Below, one piece after another: positions 8,649 through 16,946 of a stretch of 64,000 nucleotides of DNA. The notes under the pieces are model-generated. The model made no database searches. It had not been told where the DNA came from and saw only the letters and a list, made by a program, of their open reading frames with translations. The DNA comes from Enhygromyxa salina (lineage in GTDB: Bacteria > Myxococcota_A > Polyangia > Nannocystales > Nannocystaceae), in contig NZ_PVNL01000015.1 of assembly GCF_002994635.1 (NCBI RefSeq), positions 62,001 to 126,000 of the forward strand. The letters run 5' to 3'. A program made the translations under genes and the position numbers. Each line of letters begins with the position of its first letter. The stretch's first letter is position 1.

Positions 8649-9482
8649 ATGAAACTACGCGCCGTTCTCGCGTTGTGTGGCCTGCTCAGCTCCACCGCGC
8701 TCATCGCCTGCGGTCCACCACCGGCCACCAACACGGCCAAGAAGGTCGGCAAGGAGGTCAAGGTCGACGACAACGCTCCGACGAGTCTGACGGACATCAA
8801 GTTTCAAGAGAGCGAGCGCGGCGGCGACCCCAAGCTGGTCGGCTGCGCCGACGGTCAGCGCGAGGGCTTCGCCGACATCAAAAAATTCCCGACGATCGCC
8901 GGCTGCCTCGGGGTCTGGGACGGGAGCTTGACCCTGCGCAAGGGACCCACGCGCAAGGCGTGTGGCGACGACCTCGACGTGTGCGCCTCGCCGGCCGACG
9001 TCTGCGCCGAGGGCTGGCACGTGTGCGCCCGCGATGGCGACTATCACGACCTCAGCGATCGGATCGACGACAAGCAGTGCAGCGAGGGCGCGGGCCCGGG
9101 CAAGTTCGTCGCGGGCATCAGCCACGTCAAGAAGAAGAAAGAGTGTGCCCCTGCGCCCGGCCCGACGACGCGCTACCCGTGTCTCAAGGATGGCTACGGC
9201 GCCGAACCAGTGTGCTGCGGGCAGAACTGCCGGACGGGTGAGTGTCGCGACGCGGTCTGGCCTCAGCAGACCCGAATCTCCGTCGGCAAGGCCCAAGGTT
9301 GCGGCGCGGTCACGTCTGATCGCAACGGCGGGGTCTTGTGCTGTCAGGACGCCGAGAAGCCAGCCGCGCCCGCGATCGTCAAGCCGATCGAGGCCGCACC
9401 GACCGGGACCGAGGCCCCGAGCGAGGCCGCACCGACCGAGCCGCCGGCCGAGCCCGCGCCCGCTGACAAGCCCAACGAGTAG
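8649..9482 (+). CDS. Cysteine-containing lipoprotein of unknown function, 277 aa
   Basis: Residues 1-21 form a lipoprotein signal peptide ending in STALIAC. The mature domain (about 60-230) has about a dozen cysteines, as in CADGQ, RKACGDD, CASPADVCAEGWHVC, CCGQNC and VLCCQD, which suggests a disulphide-rich periplasmic or surface fold. The C-terminal 45 residues are Pro/Ala/Glu-rich. The AEGWHVC segment recalls short eukaryote-like secreted domains, but no family is assigned. An ATG 6 nt after a TACAGT box was chosen; an upstream in-frame GTG would put the promoter box inside the gene. Confidence 0.72.
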   Translation: MKLRAVLALCGLLSSTALIACGPPPATNTAKKVGKEVKVDDNAPTSLTDIKFQESERGGDPKLVGCADGQREGFADIKKFPTIAGCLGVWDGSLTLRKGPTRKACGDDLDVCASPADVCAEGWHVCARDGDYHDLSDRIDDKQCSEGAGPGKFVAGISHVKKKKECAPAPGPTTRYPCLKDGYGAEPVCCGQNCRTGECRDAVWPQQTRISVGKAQGCGAVTSDRNGGVLCCQDAEKPAAPAIVKPIEAAPTGTEAPSEAAPTEPPAEPAPADKPNE

Positions 9483-9687
9483 CCGAGTCGTCCAGTTTCG
9501 CTGCGCACCAGCGACCCGGGCAAGCATGTCCGGGGATTTTGCGCTGCTCGCGGTTTGCGAAGGAAGCGCTCGCGAGTGGCGCGAAAACTAGCGCAGATCC
9601 GCTATGTTGGCGCCACTCTCGGGTGTGTATCATTTCGCCGCCCCGACTCGACCCACGAGCGGCGCTGAGCAAGGAGACTCGCCTACG

Positions 9688-10446
9688 ATGGAAGTTGGTT
9701 CCCCCGAATGGATCGAAGCTTCGCTGGCCCGGCTCGATGAACTCGAGCAAGAGCGCGCGACGCATGAGGCGGCGATCGAGACCGTCAATGAACCCTTCGT
9801 GCTTCGACAGCACAACGAAGCGATCGAGCAGCTCAGCAGCGAGATCAAGGCGCTCTACGCCCAGCTCGAGGCCGTCGCTGAAGACGACGACGACGACGAG
9901 GACGCGGCGACCGACGCCGAGAGCTCGCCCACGCCCACGCAAGGCGACGACGAGCTCTCAGCCCCGCACATCTCGGCGATGATCGGCGACGACGGGGGTG
10001 GGGCAGCGTTCTCGACCCCGGCCAGCGCGCCGCCACCGAGCGCGCCCGCCGACAATCCCTTCAGCAGCCCGGCGGTCTCGGCCCCGGCCCCAGGCAGCTA
10101 CGACGACGATCTCAAGCCGCAGGGCGGGGGCAGCAAGTGGGTGTTCCTGCTCGTGGTGTTGCTCGGCGCGGGTGGTGTCGGCGGTTACTTCGTGTGGCAG
10201 AACATGCAAGCCCAGAAGGCCAAGGCGCCGGCCGGGCCCAGCGAGCCGGGTGAGGTCATCAAGGCCGCGGAGATCCCCGACGACACCGAGGAGCCCAACG
10301 CGGTCAAGGGTGGCGACGCCACGATCTCGCCGAACGCCAACCCCAGCAGCAACAGCGGCTCAGGCGGAAACGACAGCGGCAAGAAGAAGAAGGAAGAGAA
10401 GAAGACCAAGCCGATCGTCCTCAAGGGCGGCGACGGCCCGCTGTGA
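9688..10446 (+). CDS. Single-pass membrane protein with N-terminal coiled coil, 252 aa
   Basis: Residues about 5-60 are strongly helical and charged, like a coiled coil (LARLDELEQERATHEAAIE). An acidic linker and a Pro/Ala-rich segment lead to a single membrane helix at about residues 150-170 (WVFLLVVLLGAGGVGGYFV). The remaining about 80 residues are low-complexity and end in Lys-rich sequence. The ATG at 9688 has AAGGAG 11 nt upstream, whereas an in-frame ATG at 9604 has none. TATGTT at 9602-9607 could be the -10 box. Function unknown. Confidence 0.7.
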   Translation: MEVGSPEWIEASLARLDELEQERATHEAAIETVNEPFVLRQHNEAIEQLSSEIKALYAQLEAVAEDDDDDEDAATDAESSPTPTQGDDELSAPHISAMIGDDGGGAAFSTPASAPPPSAPADNPFSSPAVSAPAPGSYDDDLKPQGGGSKWVFLLVVLLGAGGVGGYFVWQNMQAQKAKAPAGPSEPGEVIKAAEIPDDTEEPNAVKGGDATISPNANPSSNSGSGGNDSGKKKKEEKKTKPIVLKGGDGPL

Positions 10447-10457
10447 CCGAGTCCCAG

Positions 10458-10484
10458 CCGGCGTGAATTTTTAATTCGCGTCGG
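10458..10484. terminator. Bidirectional hairpin between convergent genes
   Basis: A 12-bp stem (two G-T pairs) with a TTT loop sits at the junction of two convergent genes, with AATT at the top of the stem. It overlaps the last four codons of the patatin gene. No long T tract follows, so it is a probable but imperfect intrinsic terminator. Confidence 0.45.
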
Positions 10485-11301
10485 GTTGGTCGAGCCAGCG
10501 CAGGGTCACGGCCTGGGCGTGGGTCATCGCCTCGAGGCCGCGATCCAGCGCGCCCGGGTGCACGCGGGGTAGGTCGTCGATCGCGATCACCTTGCGACTT
10601 GGCGTGTGGCGTCGCTCGGCCGCGTCGTCGCGCTTCCCACCGCCGAGCCAGGCCACGAGGCGGTCCTGGCCCGAGCTGAAGACAGCCCGGTGAGGGAGGT
10701 GGTGATACAGGGCCCGTTCGTCGGGGCCGAGCGCCGAGAAGCCGGGGCGATCGCTGATCCCACCGTCGGCGTGGAGCCGGCCGTCGATGCGCACGGGTCC
10801 GAACATGATCGGGAGCGCGGCGCTGGCTCGGATCGCCGGGCGCAGCTGCCCACGCTCGAGCACGTGGGTCCGGCGGCTGCGAAGCTCGTGGGTGATCGCG
10901 GCGAACGGGATCTCGCACTGCTCGATGCGCTCGACCCCTTGGCCCGCGTTGGCGAGCGCGTTGGCCAGCAGCCCGTCGAGCTTGCGGCCTCGCAGCAGAC
11001 CCAGTCGCGTACCCGGATCTCGATCCGCGGTCGGGCTGCGCAGGTCCTGCCAGCTCGGATCCCAAAAGTCGCTACGCTGAAGATCCGTCAGCAGCTCGAC
11101 GAGATCTCGGCCCGGGATCCCGCTGGCCCACAGCCCGCCACAGATCGCCCCCGCCGAGCTCCCGACCACGCGGCGGGGCCGAAGGCCGACCTGCTCCAGC
11201 GCGCAGACCAGGCCGACGTGGGCGTAGAAGCCAAAGAACCCGGCGCTCAACACCAGGGTGAAGGGCTCGGCCGCGAGCCAGTCGGCGTGGCTGCGGATCA
11301 C
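10471..11301 (-). CDS. Patatin-like phospholipase family protein
   Basis: Patatin-type lipid acyl hydrolase, a Ser-Asp dyad enzyme. The nucleophile elbow is GSSAG within RRVVGSSAGAICGGLWASG. The oxyanion-hole glycines are probably in LSAGFFGFYAHVGL near the N-terminus. The catalytic Asp lies in HADGGISD (the DG[GA] motif) about residue 165. The start is a GTG overlapping the trmB stop (GTGA), giving a 276-aa protein that begins just before the first beta strand; upstream in-frame codons fall inside trmB. The substrate is unknown, and it may act at the cytoplasmic face of the membrane. Confidence 0.82.
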   Translation of the reverse strand: MIRSHADWLAAEPFTLVLSAGFFGFYAHVGLVCALEQVGLRPRRVVGSSAGAICGGLWASGIPGRDLVELLTDLQRSDFWDPSWQDLRSPTADRDPGTRLGLLRGRKLDGLLANALANAGQGVERIEQCEIPFAAITHELRSRRTHVLERGQLRPAIRASAALPIMFGPVRIDGRLHADGGISDRPGFSALGPDERALYHHLPHRAVFSSGQDRLVAWLGGGKRDDAAERRHTPSRKVIAIDDLPRVHPGALDRGLEAMTHAQAVTLRWLDQPDAN

Positions 11302-11930
11302 CTTGGCCGCACTCCGTAGCGCATCCGCCAGACCCGCTGGCCGCGGGCGAGGGTCGTGTCCTCGCGGCGGCTGGTCGCCTCGCACGGGTTTTGCCGAGTA
11401 AAGGCCCACTCGCCAGCGAGGTTGCGGAACCCGAGCGCGTCGGCTTCGGGGCCCTCGAGCTCGGCCATGGCGGCGAGCGCGAGTTCGAACACGTCGCTGG
11501 CGACGTGGAGCTCGCCGCCGGGTCGCAGCTGGGACGCGACGACCTCGAGCATCTCGGGATCCACGACCCGGCGCTTGCGGTGGCGGGCCTTGAACCATGG
11601 ATCGGGGAACAACACGTGGAAGCGATCGACCGAGGCCGGCGCGAACACCCGATCGAGGTCGACGTTGATGTTGACGTAGCCAAACGCGAGGTTGGCCTGG
11701 CCGCCGCGTCGGGCCCACTCGCGGTTGCGCTCGACGAGGGCCTCGCGGATCTCGAGCCCGACCACGAAGTCGCGAGGTCGGAGCGCGGCCAGCTCGAACG
11801 AGAATTTTCCGTCGGCGCAGCCGAGCTCGACCTCGACCCGCTCGGCGTCCGCGGGCACCTCAATCCGCGCGGCTCGGGCGACCAGATACTGGGCCCCGAG
11901 CGGGTTGACGTGTTGGCGGACGCTTCGCAC
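11298..11930 (-). CDS. trmB: tRNA (guanine-N7-)-methyltransferase
   Basis: Methylates G46 of tRNA using S-adenosylmethionine. The SAM-binding motif VELGCADGKFSFELA lies at about residues 33-47. The TrmB signature FPDPWFKARHRKRR lies at about residues 107-120, followed by ELHVASD. The length of about 210 aa is typical. No ATG precedes the conserved region at a suitable distance, so I chose the GTG at 11930; the start is uncertain. It is translationally coupled to the patatin gene and divergent from the hotdog gene. Confidence 0.9.
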   Translation of the reverse strand: MRSVRQHVNPLGAQYLVARAARIEVPADAERVEVELGCADGKFSFELAALRPRDFVVGLEIREALVERNREWARRGGQANLAFGYVNINVDLDRVFAPASVDRFHVLFPDPWFKARHRKRRVVDPEMLEVVASQLRPGGELHVASDVFELALAAMAELEGPEADALGFRNLAGEWAFTRQNPCEATSRREDTTLARGQRVWRMRYGVRPR

Positions 11931-11962
11931 TGGGCCGCAGTCAATAGCAGAATCCACGCACG

Positions 11963-11990
11963 TGGACAGCGCCCGGCGCTTGGGTACAGT
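11963..11990 (+). promoter_or_regulatory. Predicted leaderless promoter of the hotdog gene
   Basis: TGGACA (11963-11968) and TACAGT (11985-11990) are 16 bp apart. The -10 box ends 7 nt before the GTG start at 11998. This is one of the better -35/-10 pairs in the window. Confidence 0.55.
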
Positions 11991-11997
11991 CGCGCCC

Positions 11998-12468
11998 GTG
12001 GCGATCCCCGAGCTGTTCACCAGCGAGAGCCTGTACACGCCGGATCAGTGGTTCGTGCACGACATCGTCGAGACTGGCGAGCGCCACATGGTCGGGATCT
12101 GCGACACCAGCGAGCTGGCTTCGCACCCGCTGGTCGTGGCCCAGCGGTCGTGGCCGGGGCAGCCCAAGCACGTGCCCGGTGCGATCATGGTTCAGATCAC
12201 CGGGACGCTCGGCAACATCCACGCGGTGACCGTCTTGAACCTGCGCATGACCGACGGCTGGGTTGGGTTTGGGACCAACATCTTGGACGCGCGGTTTCGC
12301 GGGCTCGGGCGGATCGGTCCGCCGCTGCGCTGCGAGCTGAAGGTCGAGGAGCTGCGCGAGCTCAAGGGCCAGCTGTTCGTGACCTACGAGTTTCGCTTCG
12401 GCCAGGAAGGCCGGGCGATCTACAAGTCCCGCCAGCGCGCGAGCTGGTCGCGAGTCCAGGCTTCCTGA
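11998..12468 (+). CDS. Hotdog-fold protein, FabZ/acyl-dehydratase-like
   Basis: A 156-aa protein with the look of the single-hotdog family. A central hydrophobic helix follows a PG-rich turn (KHVPGAIMVQITGTLGNIHAVTV), and alternating beta strands then lead to a YEFRFGQEGRAIYKS ending. The position of His-Val-Pro-Gly resembles the HxxxxPG active-site region of FabZ-like dehydratases, but I cannot confirm the catalytic Glu. It may act on acyl-ACP or acyl-CoA. The GTG start is placed 7 nt after a -10-like box. It is divergent from trmB. Confidence 0.6.
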   Translation: MAIPELFTSESLYTPDQWFVHDIVETGERHMVGICDTSELASHPLVVAQRSWPGQPKHVPGAIMVQITGTLGNIHAVTVLNLRMTDGWVGFGTNILDARFRGLGRIGPPLRCELKVEELRELKGQLFVTYEFRFGQEGRAIYKSRQRASWSRVQAS

Positions 12469-12539
12469 CCCGCGCGGAGCCGGGATCAGCGCTTGACCGG
12501 GCCGCGCAGGCTCGACTAAATTTTCGCAGGACACGCACC

Positions 12540-12938
12540 ATGAACCTGCTGGACACGATCAACCGCGTCGCGACTCAAAACCGATGGCCGCTGCGCCAGG
12601 ATGCCAACGGCGAGATCCGGGTCGAGGTCGGGCTGCAGAGCGGCCGCACGCAGGTCGTGACGCTCGCGCAGGGCAACGACCCCGAGGGCGACCCGATCGC
12701 CTACGTGTGGTCGGTCGCCGGCCACATCTCGGTCGCCCGCGACCTCGCGGCGGTGATGCGCTTCTCGCTCAAGCTGTCGTATGGCTGCACGGCGATCAAA
12801 GACGACAACGTGATCGTCAAGCACTCGCTGCGCCTGCTCGGGAGCGACGACCACAGCTTTCGCAAGGCGATGTTCTTCGTGGCCCGGGCCGCGGACATGC
12901 TCGAGGCCGAGGCCTACGGCGGCGCCGACAACAACTGA
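12540..12938 (+). CDS. YbjN-like / type III chaperone-fold protein, 132 aa
   Basis: A small soluble protein resembling the YbjN/CesT-like superfamily: an N-terminal helix, beta strands of the type VVTLAQG...IAYVWSVAGHI, then LRFSLKLSYGCTAIKDDNVIVKHSLRL and a final helix with AADMLEAEAYG. Members of this fold usually act as protein-protein adaptors. It lies 72 bp after the hotdog gene and 28 bp before a lipoprotein gene, so cotranscription is likely. The start ATG follows a TAAATT sequence and GCAGGA. Confidence 0.6.
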   Translation: MNLLDTINRVATQNRWPLRQDANGEIRVEVGLQSGRTQVVTLAQGNDPEGDPIAYVWSVAGHISVARDLAAVMRFSLKLSYGCTAIKDDNVIVKHSLRLLGSDDHSFRKAMFFVARAADMLEAEAYGGADNN

Positions 12939-12965
12939 CTCCCACTCCGACCGACGAGACCGATC

Positions 12966-13514
12966 ATGAAGCTCCCCGCACCGTTCACCGCCCTCCTCCT
13001 CGCTGGCTCCTTGACCCTCGCCGTGGCTGCCTGTGGCACGCCCACCGTCGAAGGGGCCGAGAGTCGGTTCAAGGCCAACAAAGACAAGATCTCGGTGTTG
13101 ACCACCAAGCAGCCCGCGAACAAGGCCGAGTTCGACAAGAAGATCGCCGAGTTTGACAAGGAGCACACGGACGCCATGGCCGCGGGCACCGACGAAGAGA
13201 AGATCAAGAAGCTCGGCGCGCTGAACTCCCGGATGGACAAGTACATCGCCGAATTGGAGAAGGCCAACCCGACCGAGCCCGCCAAGGCCGGCGGCGCGGG
13301 GGCGCCGTCGAACAAGCTCGACGGCGCCGCGGCTCCGGCAGCAGGTGCCCCGCCCGCAGGCGGCAAGCTGGACGGCACGGCTCCGGCGGCGCAGCCAGCT
13401 TCAGGTGGCATGGGCGGCGGCGCGGCTCCGGCAGCTCAGCCAGCTTCAGGTGGCATGGGCGGCGGCGCAGCTCCGGCAGCTCAGCCAGCGTCCGGTGGCA
13501 TGGGTGGCATGTAG
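12966..13514 (+). CDS. Lipoprotein with repeated Ala/Pro/Gly tail, 182 aa
   Basis: The signal peptide with lipobox AVAAC ends at about residue 23. A charged helical region rich in Lys, Glu and Asp (about 30-105) follows, possibly a coiled coil. The tail has three copies of a 15-residue unit ending in QPASGGMGG, encoded by 45-bp direct repeats that run up to the stop codon. It is probably an envelope-anchored spacer-like protein of unknown function, closely following the YbjN-like gene. Confidence 0.72.
   Translation: MKLPAPFTALLLAGSLTLAVAACGTPTVEGAESRFKANKDKISVLTTKQPANKAEFDKKIAEFDKEHTDAMAAGTDEEKIKKLGALNSRMDKYIAELEKANPTEPAKAGGAGAPSNKLDGAAAPAAGAPPAGGKLDGTAPAAQPASGGMGGGAAPAAQPASGGMGGGAAPAAQPASGGMGGM
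13381..13513 (+). repeat. 45-bp tandem repeat, three copies, in a lipoprotein gene
   Basis: Near-identical 45-bp units begin at 13381, 13426 and 13471; the last is truncated by the stop codon. The reading frame is kept. Confidence 0.9.
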
Positions 13515-13595
13515 CCGCGCGTTTCGCAGGTCAAGCCGCAGGTTGGGGTGATCCGCCGCTCGGGCCAGAGCCTGGCCCGAGCTGAAGATCGTGAG

Positions 13596-13669
13596 CGCGC
13601 CCGGAAGGATTCGAACCTCCGACACCCAGGTTCGAAGCCTGGTGCTCTATCCAGCTGAGCTACGAGCGC
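13596..13669 (-). tRNA. tRNA-Arg (anticodon TCG)
   Basis: A full cloverleaf on the minus strand. The 7-bp acceptor GCGCTCG pairs with CGGGCGC (one T-G pair), the D-arm is GCTC...GAGC, the anticodon stem CCAGG/CCTGG encloses loop CTTCGAA, and the T-arm loop is TTCGAAT. The discriminator is G and CCA is not encoded. It reads CGA-type arginine codons. It stands alone between a lipoprotein gene and a PP2C gene. Confidence 0.95.
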
Positions 13670-13745
13670 GTGGCGGGGGTCTTAGCACAGCGGCGCCGCG
13701 CAAAAAAGCCCAAACGAGCCCAAACGAGGGTGCGAGCGGCCGGGT

Positions 13746-14537
13746 TCAGGCCTCGAGCACGTGGGCGAGCAGGACCGTCACGTTGTCCTTGCCCCCGGCC
13801 TCGTTGGCGGCGTCGATCAGCGCCTGGCAAGCCCCGTCGAGCCGCTTCTTCTTGGACTCGACGTGCTCGAGGATCTCCGCGTCCTCGAGCATGTCGTTGA
13901 GCCCGTCCGAGCACATCAGGTAGATGTCGCCGATCTTGTACTCCTCGACGTAGACGTCGACGGCGACGTGGTCGCCGAGCCCGAGCGCGCGCACGACCAC
14001 GTTGCGGTGGGGGAAGTTGCGGATCTCCTCGCCGCTCATCTCTTTCATGCGGCGCCAGTCGTTGAGCAGCGAGTGATCCTCGGTCATCAGCTGGATCGCG
14101 CCGTCGCGGATCCGGTAGACCCGGCTGTCGCCGACGTGACCGATGTAGAACCGACCCTGGGCGAAGTACATCGCCTCGACGGTGCACCCCATGCCCTTCT
14201 TCTCGGTCTCGGCGGCGGCGGTGTCGAAGATCTCCGAGTTGGCCAGCTTGATCGCGGTGATCATGCGGTTCTTCTCGACCTCGACCGAGGGCAGGCGAAA
14301 CGGCCAGGTCCGCGGGCTCTCGGCGCTGGCCCGCTTGTAGAAGTTGCCGATCACGCTGACGGTGATCTGACTCGCGACCTCGCCGCAGGCGTGGCCACCC
14401 ATCCCGTCCGACACGACCGCGATCGGGACCTCGTCGGGGATCAGCAGGTTGTCTTCATTGTGCGAGCGGACCCGGCCGACATGGGTCAAGCCGGCGAAGC
14501 GGACGCGGTCGTGGCCGACGGCGAAGCTGATGCTCAC
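13746..14537 (-). CDS. PP2C-family Ser/Thr protein phosphatase
   Basis: Metal-dependent protein phosphatase of the bacterial Stp/PrpC type. The motifs appear in order: VRSHNEDN (motif 1), VVSDGMGGHACGEVAS (motif 2 with metal-binding Asp), YIGHVGDSRVYRIRDG, LTEDHSLLNDW-like text, YLMCSDGLNDML and GGKDNVTVLLAHV. It probably removes phosphate from substrates of the Hanks-type kinases found elsewhere in the window; no kinase is adjacent. The chosen GTG at 14537 gives 263 aa and starts just before the first strand. Upstream in-frame codons look like non-coding extension. Confidence 0.92.
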   Translation of the reverse strand: MSISFAVGHDRVRFAGLTHVGRVRSHNEDNLLIPDEVPIAVVSDGMGGHACGEVASQITVSVIGNFYKRASAESPRTWPFRLPSVEVEKNRMITAIKLANSEIFDTAAAETEKKGMGCTVEAMYFAQGRFYIGHVGDSRVYRIRDGAIQLMTEDHSLLNDWRRMKEMSGEEIRNFPHRNVVVRALGLGDHVAVDVYVEEYKIGDIYLMCSDGLNDMLEDAEILEHVESKKKRLDGACQALIDAANEAGGKDNVTVLLAHVLEA

Positions 14538-14634
14538 GAGGGCCGGCTTCCTTGGTGCTTGCGCATGGTGGGTACGCGACGGTAACAGGGACGCGGCGGA
14601 TCTCGCCAGACCGGTTTGCGGCAATCGACCGTGC

Positions 14635-14640
14635 TAATCT
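14635..14640 (+). promoter_or_regulatory. TAnnnT box 8 nt before a start codon
   Basis: TAATCT lies 8 nt before the ATG at 14649, consistent with a leaderless or near-leaderless mRNA. The -35 region is not convincing. Confidence 0.4.
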
Positions 14641-14648
14641 CGCCCGGC

Positions 14649-16403
14649 ATGACCAGCTCGACAGGTGGCTCGCGCACCTACAGCTTGGGTTCCGGCGCCG
14701 GAGCTGTGTCGTTCCCTCGGCTGCTGTTCGGGCTGTTGCGTCAGCGGTTCACGGGCACGGTGTCGCTGACCCAGCTCGACCCCGCGGGTGAGCGAACGAT
14801 CTGGGTGCGGGGCGGCATGCCGGTGTTCTGCGACTGGCACAGCCCCGATGATCTGCTCGGCGAGATGTTGGTCAGCGACGGGGCGATCGACATGCACGGG
14901 CTCGAGCGGGGTCTCGCGGAGCTGGCTTCCAGCGGGGCTTCGGGCGGGGCTTCGGGTGGAAGGCTGCTCGGCCAGGTGCTCGTGGATCTGCAGCTGATCG
15001 ATGAGACAACCCGCACCAACGCGCTGCGCGAGCAGTGCACCCGCAAGCTCGTCCGTGTGTTCGCCCGCGAGGTGATCGGCGAGCAGGTCACTGTCACGGC
15101 GGTCGAGCACGACAAGGGCAACGACGACGAGCTCGGGCAGGTCAACGCGCTCGCGCTGCTGCTCGCTGGCGTCGAAGCCCACTACGACAACAGCCGGATC
15201 CAGGCCGAGATGGGCACGGCGCTGTCGGGCGACATGGTCGCGACGCCCGCGCTGGCCCGCTACCAGCGCCAGTTCGGGTTCAACGCCGCCGACGATCCGC
15301 AAATCTTGGGTGCGCTGGCCCGCGGGACCACGATGCGCAGCCTGATGATCCCCGGCATCGATCGCGGCCGGGCCCTGCGGGTCGCGTACACGCTGTGGGT
15401 CGCGCAGATGCTCCGGGTCGGCGACGACGCGCTGCAGTCGATCGCCAAGGGCGCGACCGCGGCCGCTTCGGGCCCCACACCCGCCGCCGTCCCAAAACCT
15501 CCCGAGCCGCCACCCACCAAGTCCACCGCCAAGCCGCCGCCACCAAAGTCAGCGTCCAAGCCGCCGCCGCCCGCCGCCGCAGAGCCCAAGCGAGCCAAGC
15601 GTGACGACGACGAGGCGTTCGAGCGCACGCTCGTCGAGCTCGAGGCTCGGGTCGCCGCCGAGGCCAACGCGTTCGCGATGTTCGACCTCGAGCTCGACGC
15701 CGATCGCAAGCAGATCCGCGCCGTGTGGTCCGAGCTCAGCAAGACCTACCACCCCGACGCGCTCGAGAGCACCGGTCGGGCGTCGCTGCGCTCGCGGGTC
15801 GAGCAGGTGTTCGCCGCCCTGTCCGAGGCCTACGGCGTGCTCTCCAAGCAGGAGGAGCGCGAAAAATTGCGTGAGGCGCTCGAGATGGGCGGGCCGCTCA
15901 AGGCTGGCGAAGACACCTCCGCGGTGGTCCGCAACGCGTTCGAGGCCGAGATGATCGCTCGCGACGCCGACAAGCTGTTGAGCGCCAAGCAGTGGACCCG
16001 CGCGGCCGCGCTGTTCGAGAAGGCCCACACGCTCAGCCCCCAAGACAGCGACATCGAGGCGGCCCTGCACTACTCCACGTTTCGGGCCAGCACCGCGGGT
16101 GACGACCGCAAGCGCGCCGTGTCGACGATCACGCAGCTGGCCAAGGTCATCGAGCAAGCGCCCGCCTGCGCGCGAGCTCACTACTTCACGGGCCTGATCC
16201 AGCTCGGGATCGACGAGAACACCAACGCCAAGCACAGCTTCGGCGACGCGATCCGGCTCGACCCGCGCAACATCGACGCCGAGCGTCAGCTCCGGGCGCT
16301 GCGGATCCGCGAGCGGTCGTCGTCCACGGGCGCGCCTGCGGGCAAGAAAGACGACAAGAAAAAGGGCAGCTTCGGCGGGCTGCTCGGCTTGTTCAAGAAG
16401 TAG
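14649..16403 (+). CDS. DUF4388/PATAN-like and J-domain protein with C-terminal TPRs
   Basis: A 584-aa multidomain protein. Residues about 15-260 look like the DUF4388/PATAN-type region common in myxobacteria (FPRLLFGLLRQRFTGTVSL...). A Pro/Lys-rich linker (about 280-320) leads to a J domain at about 340-410 with the HPD tripeptide (TYHPDAL), so it could stimulate an Hsp70. TPR-like helices occupy about 430-560, and the tail is Lys-rich. It is probably cytoplasmic and may link a chaperone to a signalling or motility complex; that role is inference. It is divergent from the PP2C phosphatase gene. Confidence 0.78.
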   Translation: MTSSTGGSRTYSLGSGAGAVSFPRLLFGLLRQRFTGTVSLTQLDPAGERTIWVRGGMPVFCDWHSPDDLLGEMLVSDGAIDMHGLERGLAELASSGASGGASGGRLLGQVLVDLQLIDETTRTNALREQCTRKLVRVFAREVIGEQVTVTAVEHDKGNDDELGQVNALALLLAGVEAHYDNSRIQAEMGTALSGDMVATPALARYQRQFGFNAADDPQILGALARGTTMRSLMIPGIDRGRALRVAYTLWVAQMLRVGDDALQSIAKGATAAASGPTPAAVPKPPEPPPTKSTAKPPPPKSASKPPPPAAAEPKRAKRDDDEAFERTLVELEARVAAEANAFAMFDLELDADRKQIRAVWSELSKTYHPDALESTGRASLRSRVEQVFAALSEAYGVLSKQEEREKLREALEMGGPLKAGEDTSAVVRNAFEAEMIARDADKLLSAKQWTRAAALFEKAHTLSPQDSDIEAALHYSTFRASTAGDDRKRAVSTITQLAKVIEQAPACARAHYFTGLIQLGIDENTNAKHSFGDAIRLDPRNIDAERQLRALRIRERSSSTGAPAGKKDDKKKGSFGGLLGLFKK

Positions 16404-16413
16404 AGCCGGCCGC

Positions 16414-16881
16414 TCACTCGGAGCGAGACTTCGGCTTCGCGGTGCTGGCGAACGCGGCCAGAGCGAGCAGCACCACGGCCAGGGCCGCGAGCGTGGCCTC
16501 GTGGATCATCCACAGCTGCTCGGCCGCGTCGATCCGCACCTGCGGGCGCATCGCGACGAGGTCCACCCGGCTCCAGGCCTCGTGCGCGCGGGGCAGGATG
16601 CCGAGCCGATCGACGCCGGCGATGCCAGCGGCGAGCAAAGCCAAGCTCGCCGCCGCGTTGTGCCGAAGCCAGTGTTTGGCGACGGCGGTCAGCACCACGC
16701 AGGCCGCGAGCGCGAGCTCGGCGGTGCGCAAGCTCAGCGGCTGGGCCAGCGCGCGTGCGAGGTTTGCGTCGACGAGCGAGGTGTCGCCCTGCAGCGCCGG
16801 TACCAGGATCAAGTGTCCGAGCACGATCGAGCCCAGCGCCAAGCCCAGCGCCAGCATGCCGATGAGTGCAGTGGGTCGCAC
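16414..16881 (-). CDS. Small integral membrane protein, 155 aa
   Basis: Four hydrophobic helices are apparent, at about residues 6-28, 55-72, 78-92 and 128-148. The loop between helices 3 and 4 is hydrophilic (AHEAWSRVDLVAMRPQVRID), and the short C-terminus is basic. The layout resembles DUF2214/DUF4149-type small membrane proteins, but I cannot assign one. The start is a GTG at 16881. It converges with the J-domain gene (10 bp between stops) and diverges from the spermidine-synthase-like gene. Confidence 0.6.
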   Translation of the reverse strand: MRPTALIGMLALGLALGSIVLGHLILVPALQGDTSLVDANLARALAQPLSLRTAELALAACVVLTAVAKHWLRHNAAASLALLAAGIAGVDRLGILPRAHEAWSRVDLVAMRPQVRIDAAEQLWMIHEATLAALAVVLLALAAFASTAKPKSRSE

Positions 16882-16933
16882 GCGAGCATCCAGCCCGTTT
16901 CTGCCGCTGGGCGCAAGTTTTTGGCAAGCGCAC

Positions 16934-16939
16934 TATGCT
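16934..16939 (+). promoter_or_regulatory. TAnnnT box 7 nt before a start codon
   Basis: TATGCT ends 7 nt before the ATG at 16947, again the leaderless spacing. No good -35 box is visible. Confidence 0.4.
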
Positions 16940-16946
16940 TGGGCCG

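Noticed and set aside
13746..14537. PP2C paired with an adjacent kinase as a signalling operon
   Set aside because: No kinase gene lies within 30 kb; the pairing cannot be supported from this window.
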